From: Bordetella parapertussis
Lineage (GTDB): Bacteria; Pseudomonadota; Gammaproteobacteria; Burkholderiales; Burkholderiaceae_C
Assembly: GCA_945882755.1 (NCBI GenBank)
Contig: CAMCWS010000086.1
Coordinates: 1-8,188, forward strand
DNA: 8,188 bases
Reading direction: 5' to 3'
The notes beneath the pieces were generated by a model. That model did not search any database. It was not told the origin of the DNA and was given only the letters and a program-made list of their open reading frames with translations. How positions within the stretch are numbered: the first letter of the stretch is position 1; every line of letters begins with the position of its first letter. Positions 1 to 5,608 of this stretch are shown piece after piece. The translations under genes were made by a program, and so were the position numbers.

Positions 1-2
1 AA

Positions 3-413
3 TTAATCAATTGATGCACTCCATCGGTCATCCCAGCCATGCTGGGCTTGTTGCAATTCGCGCCTATCGCGCTTGGTCGGACGCCCATGCTCTATAGACA
101 GGGCGGGTTCTTTGGCAAAACGACGCTGCTGGACATAAGCGTCTTTGGCCTGGATGCTCTCAGGGGTGTCGGCATACAAGGCTTGTGCAACCGGCGCGGA
201 ACCGCGCACACCACTCAAACCCATCACTGTCACCGTGCGCACCAAACCTTCACGCCGTATGGCCACGGTATCACCCGCTTTCACCTCTCTGGAGGGTTTG
301 GCAGTCTGTTGATTGACCTCAATGCGGCCTTTGTTGATCTCGTCCGTCGCCAAAGAACGGGTTTTGTAAAAGCGGGCAGCCCACAGCCATTTGTCGATGC
401 GAATTTTGTCCAT
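3..413 (-). CDS. hslR: Hsp15-like S4-domain RNA-binding protein
   Basis: A 136-residue basic protein. The N-terminus (IRIDKWLWAARFYKTRSLA, residues 4-22) is the classic start of an S4 RNA-binding domain, which runs to about residue 65 and includes the GRIEVN and V.AGDTV segments. The C-terminal third is charged and rich in Arg, Lys and Gln, as in Hsp15. E. coli Hsp15 is 133 residues, so the length fits. Hsp15 is a cytoplasmic heat-shock protein that binds free 50S subunits carrying a stalled nascent chain and helps recycle them; this role is known for the family, not shown here. I chose the ATG at 411-413 because GAGGG lies about 5 bases upstream on the minus strand and the S4 domain begins at once. 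The frame stays open to 494, but the extra 27 residues do not look like the family. It is divergent from the ParA-like gene. Confidence 0.9.
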   Translation of the reverse strand: MDKIRIDKWLWAARFYKTRSLATDEINKGRIEVNQQTAKPSREVKAGDTVAIRREGLVRTVTVMGLSGVRGSAPVAQALYADTPESIQAKDAYVQQRRFAKEPALSIEHGRPTKRDRRELQQAQHGWDDRWSASID

Positions 414-487
414 TGCCCTCGATTGTGAAGCATGACGATGTCCCAAGCCGGAGTCGCAGTAAAACAACATCCCACAAAACGGCAAAT

Positions 488-516
488 TTGACATAAATGA
501 AAAAAAAGCTAATATT
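488..516 (+). promoter_or_regulatory. Sigma-70-type promoter for the ParA-like gene
   Basis: A perfect -35 box TTGACA (488-493) is followed 16 bases later by TAATAT (510-515), or 17 bases later by AATATT (511-516). Each -10 candidate matches the consensus at 4 of 6 positions. The spacer contains a run of eight A (500-507). Transcription would start near 522 and leave a leader of roughly 80 bases before the ATG at 606. This is the only strong promoter-like signal I see for the plus-strand genes. Confidence 0.6.
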
Positions 517-529
517 CGCCTCCCCTTAC

Positions 530-539
530 GGAAATTTCC
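530..539. promoter_or_regulatory. 10-bp palindrome GGAAATTTCC, possible operator
   Basis: GGAAATTTCC is a perfect 10-bp palindrome lying about 8-17 bases downstream of the predicted transcription start. A perfect palindrome just after a promoter is a usual operator position. It is short, no second copy lies nearby, and I cannot name a regulator for it, so this is only a candidate. Confidence 0.25.
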
Positions 540-594
540 TCATTTGGTTTCTGCACATGGCATACGCCCGTGGATTCGACACCTCCGTAAATTC

Positions 595-599
595 TGGAG
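595..599 (+). promoter_or_regulatory. Shine-Dalgarno deciding the ParA-like start
   Basis: TGGAG at 595-599 lies 3 bases before the ATG at 603 and 6 bases before the ATG at 606. The second spacing is normal and the first is tight, so I prefer 606. CTCC at 583-586 can pair with GGAG at 596-599 across a 9-base loop, which could partly mask the site. Confidence 0.5.
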
Positions 600-605
600 C
601 GCATG

Positions 606-1532
606 ATGGCATTCAAGATTTTGGTCACAAGTCAAAAAGGCGGCGTTGGTAAAAGCACGCTGTCAGCCAACTTAGTGGCTTATCTGAGTCGAAGTATGAA
701 TTCAGCTGTGACCCTGATTGATTGGGACCCGCATGGCTCGTCCAGCAATTGGCTCAAACAAGCCCCCGACGTTGGTGCGGTCGTCAAACACTTGGCTTTG
801 CCTGTGGACCAAGGCGGCAACCGCCCCATTTTTGAAGCGCGTTTGCAAATGCGCCGTGCTGCCAGTGAATGCGATATTTTGGTGTGCGACCTCACCTGGT
901 CGGACTCCTTGGCCGGCGAACTGATGTTCGAGTTCGATATGGTGCTGGTGCCCACCTCGGTGTCTGAAATTGAACTGGCAGCAACCTCTGGCTTTTTGAA
1001 CCGCAACCGCTGGGTGTTTGACTCGGCGTCCGAGCGTCGCCCCATGTTGGTGGTGTGTCCGACTCGGGTGCTCAATGAGCAACTCAGCTCTGACGTCTTC
1101 ACCCGTCAACGCTTTCCTGTCAGCTTCATGCTGGCGCCACCCATTTTGGAATCCCAATCTGCCCGCGATTTGTTCGAGCGTGGCTACCTGATGGATGCCC
1201 AAGACATTGGTGGCGAGTCGTTCCGTGAGTTTGGCGAAGCGATTTGCGCTGCACGGGATATTCGTATGGCGCAGGCCAACTTGCCGCGCAAGCCTGCACC
1301 CGTGAAGCTGACCGAACAAGACACCAGCCGTGTACGTGTGCCTTTGGTTGCGGCCAAGGCCAGTGTGTTGGAGACCATTCCCAATGCCTCGCAGTACTCG
1401 GTGCTGGGTCGCTACCGTCAGCGCAAAGTGGCCGAGCAAGACGAAGCCATTGTCAACAGCCGATCTTTGTCGCAAATCGGCATCCCTGAATTCCTGAAAC
1501 GTTTGGCTCGCGGCAACGCAGCTAAGCTTTGA
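606..1532 (+). CDS. ParA/MinD-family ATPase
   Basis: A 308-residue cytoplasmic ATPase of the ParA/MinD (deviant Walker A) family. The P-loop KGGVGKST sits at residues 11-18 and carries the extra signature lysine (K11). The next motif, LIDWDPHGSSSNW (about 37-49), is the ParA-type A' motif. The Walker B strand is ILVCDLTW (91-98), without the Pro pair often found after it. MVLVPTSVSEIEL (112-124) matches the usual VPTxP-like strand. Family members bind ATP as dimers and position DNA, chemoreceptor arrays, flagella or division proteins. Residues from about 228 to the end form a basic extension not needed for the fold. The helical-protein gene follows after 24 bases, so that protein is the likely partner. 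It is not a typical FlhG, and no ParB gene is adjacent. The cargo is unknown. The start could also be the ATG at 603. Confidence 0.88.
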   Translation: MAFKILVTSQKGGVGKSTLSANLVAYLSRSMNSAVTLIDWDPHGSSSNWLKQAPDVGAVVKHLALPVDQGGNRPIFEARLQMRRAASECDILVCDLTWSDSLAGELMFEFDMVLVPTSVSEIELAATSGFLNRNRWVFDSASERRPMLVVCPTRVLNEQLSSDVFTRQRFPVSFMLAPPILESQSARDLFERGYLMDAQDIGGESFREFGEAICAARDIRMAQANLPRKPAPVKLTEQDTSRVRVPLVAAKASVLETIPNASQYSVLGRYRQRKVAEQDEAIVNSRSLSQIGIPEFLKRLARGNAAKL

Positions 1533-1556
1533 AGACCAAGCTCACACGGTTTGACC

Positions 1557-2042
1557 ATGTCTGAAGAAAAATTCCTCGCTTTTAAAGGTCTGAAGCAATA
1601 CGACCCGGGCATGGGCTGGGCGCAGGTGCACAATTTCAACCATACCCAAAGTGAAGAGGCTGCGCAAACCTACAGCGAGATCAACCAGCAAGCGGCGCAA
1701 ACCATTGCCAAGGCTTCCAGCGAAGTGCTGCACGACCCACTGCTTGGCGAACTGTTCGAGCAGTTAAACCGCCCCGCGCAAGACGAGTTGGCGCAAAACT
1801 GGAAAGTCATTGCCGGTAGCGTCAGCTTGCTCAGCCAACGCATGAACCAGCAACGCGAGTTGCGCAAGCGCTTGTCCACCATTGATGTGGAGTTAGACGC
1901 ATTGCGTCAAACCATTTTGAAAGACTTGCAAGAGATTCAACGCTCGGCAGACCAACAACTGTCAATGGCACGTCTACGAGCTGAGGTATCCTCTTTGGCA
2001 CAAGCCAGATTGGCTTCACGTTTGCGTCATTCACCGCCCTGA
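1557..2042 (+). CDS. Small helical hypothetical protein, likely partner of the ParA-like ATPase
   Basis: I do not recognise the family. The product is 161 residues with no signal peptide and no membrane segment. From about residue 30 to the end it is almost all helix-forming, rich in Gln, Glu, Ala, Leu and Arg. A probable coiled coil covers residues 95-150 (for example RKRLSTIDVELDALRQTIL). The N-terminal 28 residues contain Gly, Pro and aromatic residues (YDPGMGWAQVHNF) and may be a separate interaction motif. The gene begins 24 bases after the ParA-like stop with no strong Shine-Dalgarno, which suggests coupled translation. A TTG six bases upstream (1551) is in frame but less likely. A ParA partner or ATPase-activating factor is the best guess from context, since such partners are often small helical proteins; no ParB domain is visible. 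Confidence 0.72.
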   Translation: MSEEKFLAFKGLKQYDPGMGWAQVHNFNHTQSEEAAQTYSEINQQAAQTIAKASSEVLHDPLLGELFEQLNRPAQDELAQNWKVIAGSVSLLSQRMNQQRELRKRLSTIDVELDALRQTILKDLQEIQRSADQQLSMARLRAEVSSLAQARLASRLRHSPP

Positions 2043-2043
2043 A

Positions 2044-2082
2044 GCCCCAAAGACGGGTGGGGCCCAAGGAGAGACCCCCCCC
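2044..2082 (+). promoter_or_regulatory. Leader of the glutamate-synthase-like gene: Shine-Dalgarno plus C8 tract
   Basis: AAGGAG at 2066-2071 is a strong Shine-Dalgarno. Eight C in a row (2075-2082) fill the spacer up to the ATG at 2083, making it longer than usual at about 11 bases. GGGG at 2059-2062 can pair with part of the C tract and place the Shine-Dalgarno in a loop; it can instead pair with CCCC at 2045-2048 and leave the site free. These pairings are inference from the sequence alone. Confidence 0.4.
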
Positions 2083-3759
2083 ATGCCCGATCTATCTCAC
2101 ATACTCCAACGCATTGATGCCATCCGCGTACCCTACCCGGTGCGCTACACCACCTTCTTTATCAGCTTGGGCGGTTTGTGCCTGAGCCTGTTGGTCTTGC
2201 TGGCGGGCGGTCAACTGTCTTGGTGGTTGTTGCTGTTTGCGCTGCTCAGCGCGGTCGGTGTTCACGATTTGCTGCAAACCCACCATGCCATCTTGCGCAA
2301 CTACCCCATCCTCGGGCATATGCGGTTTTTGCTGGAGTTCATTCGCCCCGAAATTCGGCAATATTTCATCGAAGCGGAAAATGAAGCTGCACCCTTTTCA
2401 CGCGCCCAGCGCAGCTTGGTGTATTCGAGAGCCAAGGGCCAATCAGACAAAAGGCCTTTTGGAACGCAACTGGATGTGATGGCCCAAGGCTATGAATGGC
2501 TGACGCATTCGATGGCACCCAGCCGTATTGAAAGCCATGATTTTCGGGTGCAGGTGGGTGGCAAAGACTGCACCCAGCCCTATGCCCTGAGCTTATTCAA
2601 TGTGTCTGCCATGAGCTTTGGTGCCTTGAGCGCCAACGCCATCATGGCGTTGAACCAAGGCGCAAAAATGGGCGGGTTCGCCCACGACACCGGTGAAGGC
2701 TCCATCTCACGCCACCACCGCGTTTACGGTGGCGACTTGATTTGGGAAATCGGCTCGGGCTATTTTGGCTGCCGAAATGCACAAGGCCAATTTGACCCCG
2801 ATGGCTTTGCCCGCCAAGCCTTAGACCCGCAGGTCAAGATGATCGAACTCAAGCTCAGCCAAGGTGCCAAACCAGGCCACGGCGGCGTCTTGCCTGCGGC
2901 CAAGATGACCCCCGAGATTGCCGAGGCAAGAGGCGTCCCCATGGACCAAGACTGTGTTTCCCCCGCAGCGCACAGCGCTTTTTCCACCCCGATTGAACTG
3001 CTTGAATTTGTCAAGCAACTGCGCACATTAAGTGGCGGCAAACCCACCGGCTTTAAGTTTTGCGTGGGCCACCCTTGGGAATGGTTTGCCATCGTCAAAG
3101 CCATGCAAGAAACCGGTATTACCCCTGACTTCATCGTCATCGATGGCGCTGAAGGCGGCACGGGTGCTGCCCCTTTGGAATTCTCTGATCACATGGGCAT
3201 GCCCATGTTGGAGGGTCTGCGCTTGGTACACAACACCTTGGTGGGTGTGAACTTGCGCTCGCAGATACGCTTGGGCGCAAGCGGCAAAATCATCAGTAGT
3301 TTTGACATTGTTCGCGCCGTTGCACTGGGTGCCGATTGGTGCAACAGCGCCAGAGGTTTCATGTTTGCCTTGGGCTGCATACAAGCGCAAACTTGTCACA
3401 CGGGTAACTGCCCCACCGGTGTCACCACCCAAGACCCGCAGCGGCAAATCGCCTTGGTGGTGCCCAGCAAAGCCCAGCGGGTGAAAAATTTCCACCTCCA
3501 CACCTTGGAGGCTTTGCAAGAACTTTTACAAGCGGGCGGTTTTCCATCGCCTGACAAGTTGCAGGCCAAGCACATCATGCGCCGCGTAAGCGCTCACCAA
3601 ACCTGCTCATTGGAGGATTTGTACCCCAGCTTGGCAGAAGGCTCTTTGTTGAAAAAACCCACCAAAGGTATGCCAACCGTGTTTACCCAGTTTTGGCCAC
3701 TGGCCACGCCCAAGCATTTTCAGCTTGACGATCAGCTGTCGCTGGAACTGACGCCTTAA
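2083..3759 (+). CDS. FMN-binding glutamate synthase family protein, membrane-anchored
   Basis: A 558-residue protein. Two hydrophobic segments near the N-terminus (about 23-42 and 46-62) suggest a membrane anchor with the catalytic part in the cytoplasm. From about residue 165 it is the FMN-binding synthase domain of large-subunit glutamate synthase: GAKPGHGG (261-268), IDGAEGGTGAAP (353-364) and an ARGFMFALGC stretch leading into the cluster motif. Cys432, Cys438 and Cys443 have the CX5CX4C spacing of the GltB 3Fe-4S site (CHTGNCPTGV). The N-terminal glutaminase domain and C-terminal beta-helix domain of GltB are absent and no gltD is nearby, so it is not the classical enzyme. Stand-alone members are common and their reaction is generally unassigned; an FMN/Fe-S oxidoreductase is safe. 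It lies 40 bases after the helical-protein gene. Confidence 0.9.
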   Translation: MPDLSHILQRIDAIRVPYPVRYTTFFISLGGLCLSLLVLLAGGQLSWWLLLFALLSAVGVHDLLQTHHAILRNYPILGHMRFLLEFIRPEIRQYFIEAENEAAPFSRAQRSLVYSRAKGQSDKRPFGTQLDVMAQGYEWLTHSMAPSRIESHDFRVQVGGKDCTQPYALSLFNVSAMSFGALSANAIMALNQGAKMGGFAHDTGEGSISRHHRVYGGDLIWEIGSGYFGCRNAQGQFDPDGFARQALDPQVKMIELKLSQGAKPGHGGVLPAAKMTPEIAEARGVPMDQDCVSPAAHSAFSTPIELLEFVKQLRTLSGGKPTGFKFCVGHPWEWFAIVKAMQETGITPDFIVIDGAEGGTGAAPLEFSDHMGMPMLEGLRLVHNTLVGVNLRSQIRLGASGKIISSFDIVRAVALGADWCNSARGFMFALGCIQAQTCHTGNCPTGVTTQDPQRQIALVVPSKAQRVKNFHLHTLEALQELLQAGGFPSPDKLQAKHIMRRVSAHQTCSLEDLYPSLAEGSLLKKPTKGMPTVFTQFWPLATPKHFQLDDQLSLELTP

Positions 3760-3764
3760 TTGCC

Positions 3765-3788
3765 CGCTCAGTTGTCCGCTCAGTTGTC
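3765..3788. repeat. Tandem duplication of a 12-bp unit at the convergent gene ends
   Basis: CGCTCAGTTGTC occurs twice head to tail (3765-3776 and 3777-3788). The copy at 3777-3788 contains the stop codon of the minus-strand coiled-coil gene (3780-3782). Because the unit is a multiple of three, the other copy places a second in-frame TGA at 3768-3770, giving a double stop. The duplication fills most of the 20 bases between the two converging genes. I see no terminator hairpin with a T run here for either strand. Confidence 0.8.
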
Positions 3789-4994
3789 CGTATTTGGACG
3801 GGGGTAAATGACGCGGTCTTCTTTCGGCTGGGCGCGGGGGGGAATGGCGGGGGGCTGAGCAGCCCGCTCTGCTGCGGCTCTGGCCTCAATCGCCTTGGCA
3901 CGGGCCTCCGCCGCCTTGGCGTCAGACTTGGCCTTGGCTTCTGCTGCCTTGGCGTCTTCCGCGGCTTTGGCGTCAGCCGCCGCCTTGGCCTGTGCTTTGG
4001 CTTCTGCTGCCTTGGCTTCTGCGGCCTTGGCCTCAGCTGCCTTGGCTTTTGCCCTGAGTGCTGCAGCCGCCTTGCTTTCAGCCGATTTACCCTCTGTGGC
4101 AGCAACCGGCATGGTCAAAGGCGGGTTGCGCGCCGCCGCAATGGCGGCTTTTTCTGCCGCTTTCTCGGCGGCTTTTTCTTGCTCTCGCGCAGCCTTGGCG
4201 GCGATTTGGTTGGCAGAAATAGCAGCTTCTAAATCTTTTTTGAGCTTTTGAATTTCAAGAATCACCGCTTGGTTGTTTTGTGCGGGTGCAGCAGCAGGCG
4301 CTTTGGCAGACAAGGTTTGCACTTTGGCTTCTACCGCTTGAATGCTTTTTTGCAGGTTTTGCAGTTTGGCGTCCAAACTTTTTTCGCTTTGACCATTGAC
4401 CTGACCGGCAATCTGCTCGGGCAGCTTGCCAAACAGTTTGCTCATGTCTTCCATCCGAGCTTCAATTTTGCTGTCCAGCTTGGCCTGGCGTTCTTCCATG
4501 CCATCGAGTTTTCCCGTGGCGTCACCCAAGCCACTGGTAGCGTCGCCAAAAGCAGCCAAGGTGGCGTCCAGTTCAACCACGCGCTTGCCAACCGCCAGCG
4601 AGAGAACATCCAACTGGCGAATGTTTTGCTGCAAGCGGGTGGAAATGGCAAAAAAGGTGCCCACCGCAATCATCAAAAAACTCAGCAAACCGACCAACAT
4701 CACCCGCGAATGCAGCACATTGCGACGGCTCATCTCGTCTACTTTGACCATCACATTGCGCATTTCCTCGCTGATGGTGGCGGCAACTTCGGCTGAACGG
4801 GTGGACACTTCAGCGGAGCTGAGCACCACACCCGTGAGGTCTTCCAGTTGCTTAGAGACTTCGCTGCCATCGAGTGCCTGCGCTTGCAAAGCCTCAATAC
4901 CTTCGGCCAGGCCGTCCCCATCCGTGGCAGCAGACGGCTCGGCCAAAACCGCACCGGCTTCGGCGGTTTTTGCGTTTTCCTGTTCTTGCGCCAT
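3780..4994 (-). CDS. Single-pass membrane coiled-coil protein with TolA-like Ala/Lys/Glu tail
   Basis: I do not recognise a named family. The 404-residue product begins with an acidic, Ala-rich cytoplasmic part (1-96), including a helical stretch at about 44-90 resembling chemoreceptor-like coiled coil. One membrane segment follows (about 97-117, VMLVGLLSFLMIAVGTFFAIS). Coiled coils are likely at 120-230 and 243-288. A low-complexity tail (308-378) is built on AKAAE units, and a Pro-rich end has PPAIPPRAQP. The layout recalls TolA, whose helical middle domain spans the periplasm, but there is no TolA C-terminal domain. Arg90/Arg91/Arg97 before the segment favour the N-terminus inside and the long helix in the periplasm. 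AAGGA with 8-base spacing overlaps the upstream TAA, so translation is probably coupled to the preceding gene, 11 bases away. Last gene of its operon. Confidence 0.8.
   Translation of the reverse strand: MAQEQENAKTAEAGAVLAEPSAATDGDGLAEGIEALQAQALDGSEVSKQLEDLTGVVLSSAEVSTRSAEVAATISEEMRNVMVKVDEMSRRNVLHSRVMLVGLLSFLMIAVGTFFAISTRLQQNIRQLDVLSLAVGKRVVELDATLAAFGDATSGLGDATGKLDGMEERQAKLDSKIEARMEDMSKLFGKLPEQIAGQVNGQSEKSLDAKLQNLQKSIQAVEAKVQTLSAKAPAAAPAQNNQAVILEIQKLKKDLEAAISANQIAAKAAREQEKAAEKAAEKAAIAAARNPPLTMPVAATEGKSAESKAAAALRAKAKAAEAKAAEAKAAEAKAQAKAAADAKAAEDAKAAEAKAKSDAKAAEARAKAIEARAAAERAAQPPAIPPRAQPKEDRVIYPRPNTDN
3861..4073 (-). repeat. Degenerate 15-bp repeats encoding the AKAAE tail
   Basis: The plus strand repeats variants of GCCTTGGCTTCTGCT, mostly at 15-bp spacing with some inserts. 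On the coding strand this gives AKAAE pentads (residues 308-378 of the membrane coiled-coil protein), with variants such as AKAAAD, AKAAED and AKAKSD. The copies near 3990-4045 are the most alike, which suggests recent expansion or homogenisation. Copy number may vary between strains. Confidence 0.75.
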
Positions 4995-5005
4995 GGATCG
5001 TGTCC

Positions 5006-5548
5006 TTATCGGGTTTTACGTGTCGTCAAATGATCTAGCCGGTCATTCACATCGTCGATTTGCGCATGCAAATGTTCAATCCTCGGCTTGATCTGCTCTT
5101 CCCATGTATCGGAGTCAGTCAGACCAACTTGAGCCAAATGGGCTAAATGGGGCTGCAACACCAGTCCTTGCGGCTGCACTTGCGCACTTGGTGCGGGCTC
5201 TTCTGGGTCAGTCTGTGCCGCAGCAGGAGAGTCCACGGCCACCAAAGTCGCCTCAGACAGGGTCTGCTCGTTCGGCGCACCTAATTCAGGATTCAGTAAA
5301 TGCCCCGAACCCGCTGCAGCCAAGGTGGCTGGGTCTGAATGGCCGTAACTGCTCTGCGGTTCAGATGAAGGCTCAGGCTCTGGTTCAGGTTCGTCGGGAA
5401 ATTCGTCGGTGCTGGAAGCTGAAGGAATCACCAATGTCGGGGGCGCACTGCTGCGCTCGAACACCCGTTCGGTGTCTAAAGCCTTGGCAACCGCCTGCTC
5501 ATCGACATCGGCCAAAGGTTTATCGTCAAAATGTTCTTCACTGCTCAT
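5006..5548 (-). CDS. Acidic, mostly disordered hypothetical protein with C-terminal helix
   Basis: I do not recognise this 180-residue protein. It has no signal peptide and no membrane segment. Residues 1-125 are acidic and low in complexity, with an EPEPEPEP run near 53-60 and many Ser, Pro and Ala, so they are probably disordered. From about 128 (LVLQPHLAHLAQVGL) it becomes helical, and 147-175 (DTWEEQIKPRIEHLHAQI and onward) forms a short coiled-coil candidate with a basic tail (TTRKTR). GGAG on the minus strand lies 7 bases before the ATG, a good Shine-Dalgarno. It sits between the SPOR-protein gene and the membrane coiled-coil gene and is translationally close to the latter. The conserved part is likely the C-terminal helix, which could bind one of the two neighbours as an adaptor; this is inference from layout only. 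Confidence 0.7.
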   Translation of the reverse strand: MSSEEHFDDKPLADVDEQAVAKALDTERVFERSSAPPTLVIPSASSTDEFPDEPEPEPEPSSEPQSSYGHSDPATLAAAGSGHLLNPELGAPNEQTLSEATLVAVDSPAAAQTDPEEPAPSAQVQPQGLVLQPHLAHLAQVGLTDSDTWEEQIKPRIEHLHAQIDDVNDRLDHLTTRKTR

Positions 5549-5566
5549 AAATACTCTCCGCAGTTG

Positions 5567-5591
5567 AAGTCGACCGCAAAACGGACAACTT
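5567..5591 (-). other. Intergenic hairpin within the minus-strand operon
   Basis: On the coding strand AAGTTGTCCG and CGGTCGACTT can form a 10-bp stem around a TTTTG loop, with one G-U pair and one U-U mismatch. It lies in the 60-base gap between the SPOR-protein stop and the next Shine-Dalgarno. No T run follows, so it is not a standard terminator. It could mark an mRNA processing or stability site that sets different levels for the genes on each side. Confidence 0.4.
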
Positions 5592-5608
5592 GAAAAATCT
5601 TTAAGGCT

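Larger units (their letters stand above)
414..605. other. Divergent intergenic region
   Basis: This 192-base gap separates the divergent hslR-like and ParA-like genes. It is clearly richer in A/T than the genes, especially at 470-520. It holds a rightward sigma-70-type promoter, a 10-bp palindrome and a short inverted repeat over the Shine-Dalgarno of the ParA-like gene, listed separately. I could not find a convincing promoter for the hslR-like gene on the minus strand, although one is expected here. I see no tRNA or other RNA gene. Confidence 0.7.

Noticed and set aside
702..1475. 257-codon open frame on the minus strand
   Set aside because: It is antisense to the ParA-like gene, whose P-loop and other motifs are unmistakable; the antisense product is His/Arg/Gln-rich with no domain pattern.
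606..2042. A chromosomal parAB locus or flhFG
   Set aside because: The second protein has no ParB nuclease fold or helix-turn-helix motif, no parS-like palindromes are seen nearby, and there is no FlhF; the ATPase lacks specific FlhG hallmarks.
2083..3759. Glutamate synthase large subunit (gltB)
   Set aside because: Only the FMN/3Fe-4S synthase domain is present; the glutaminase domain is absent and the length is about one third of GltB.
3852..3865. GGGCT-GAGC-AGCCC hairpin as a terminator for the plus-strand operon
   Set aside because: The stem is only 5 bp, has no T run after it, and lies inside the opposing coding region about 90 bases past the stop.
3861..4073. CRISPR-like array
   Set aside because: The repeats are contiguous, degenerate 15-bp coding units without unique spacers and are in frame with a protein tail.
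3895..4796. Two plus-strand open frames (118 and 182 codons) opposite the coiled-coil gene
   Set aside because: The Ala/Ser/Leu repeats of the first are only the mirror of the AKAAE repeat, and the second has no motif. Both arise from biased codon use on the real strand.
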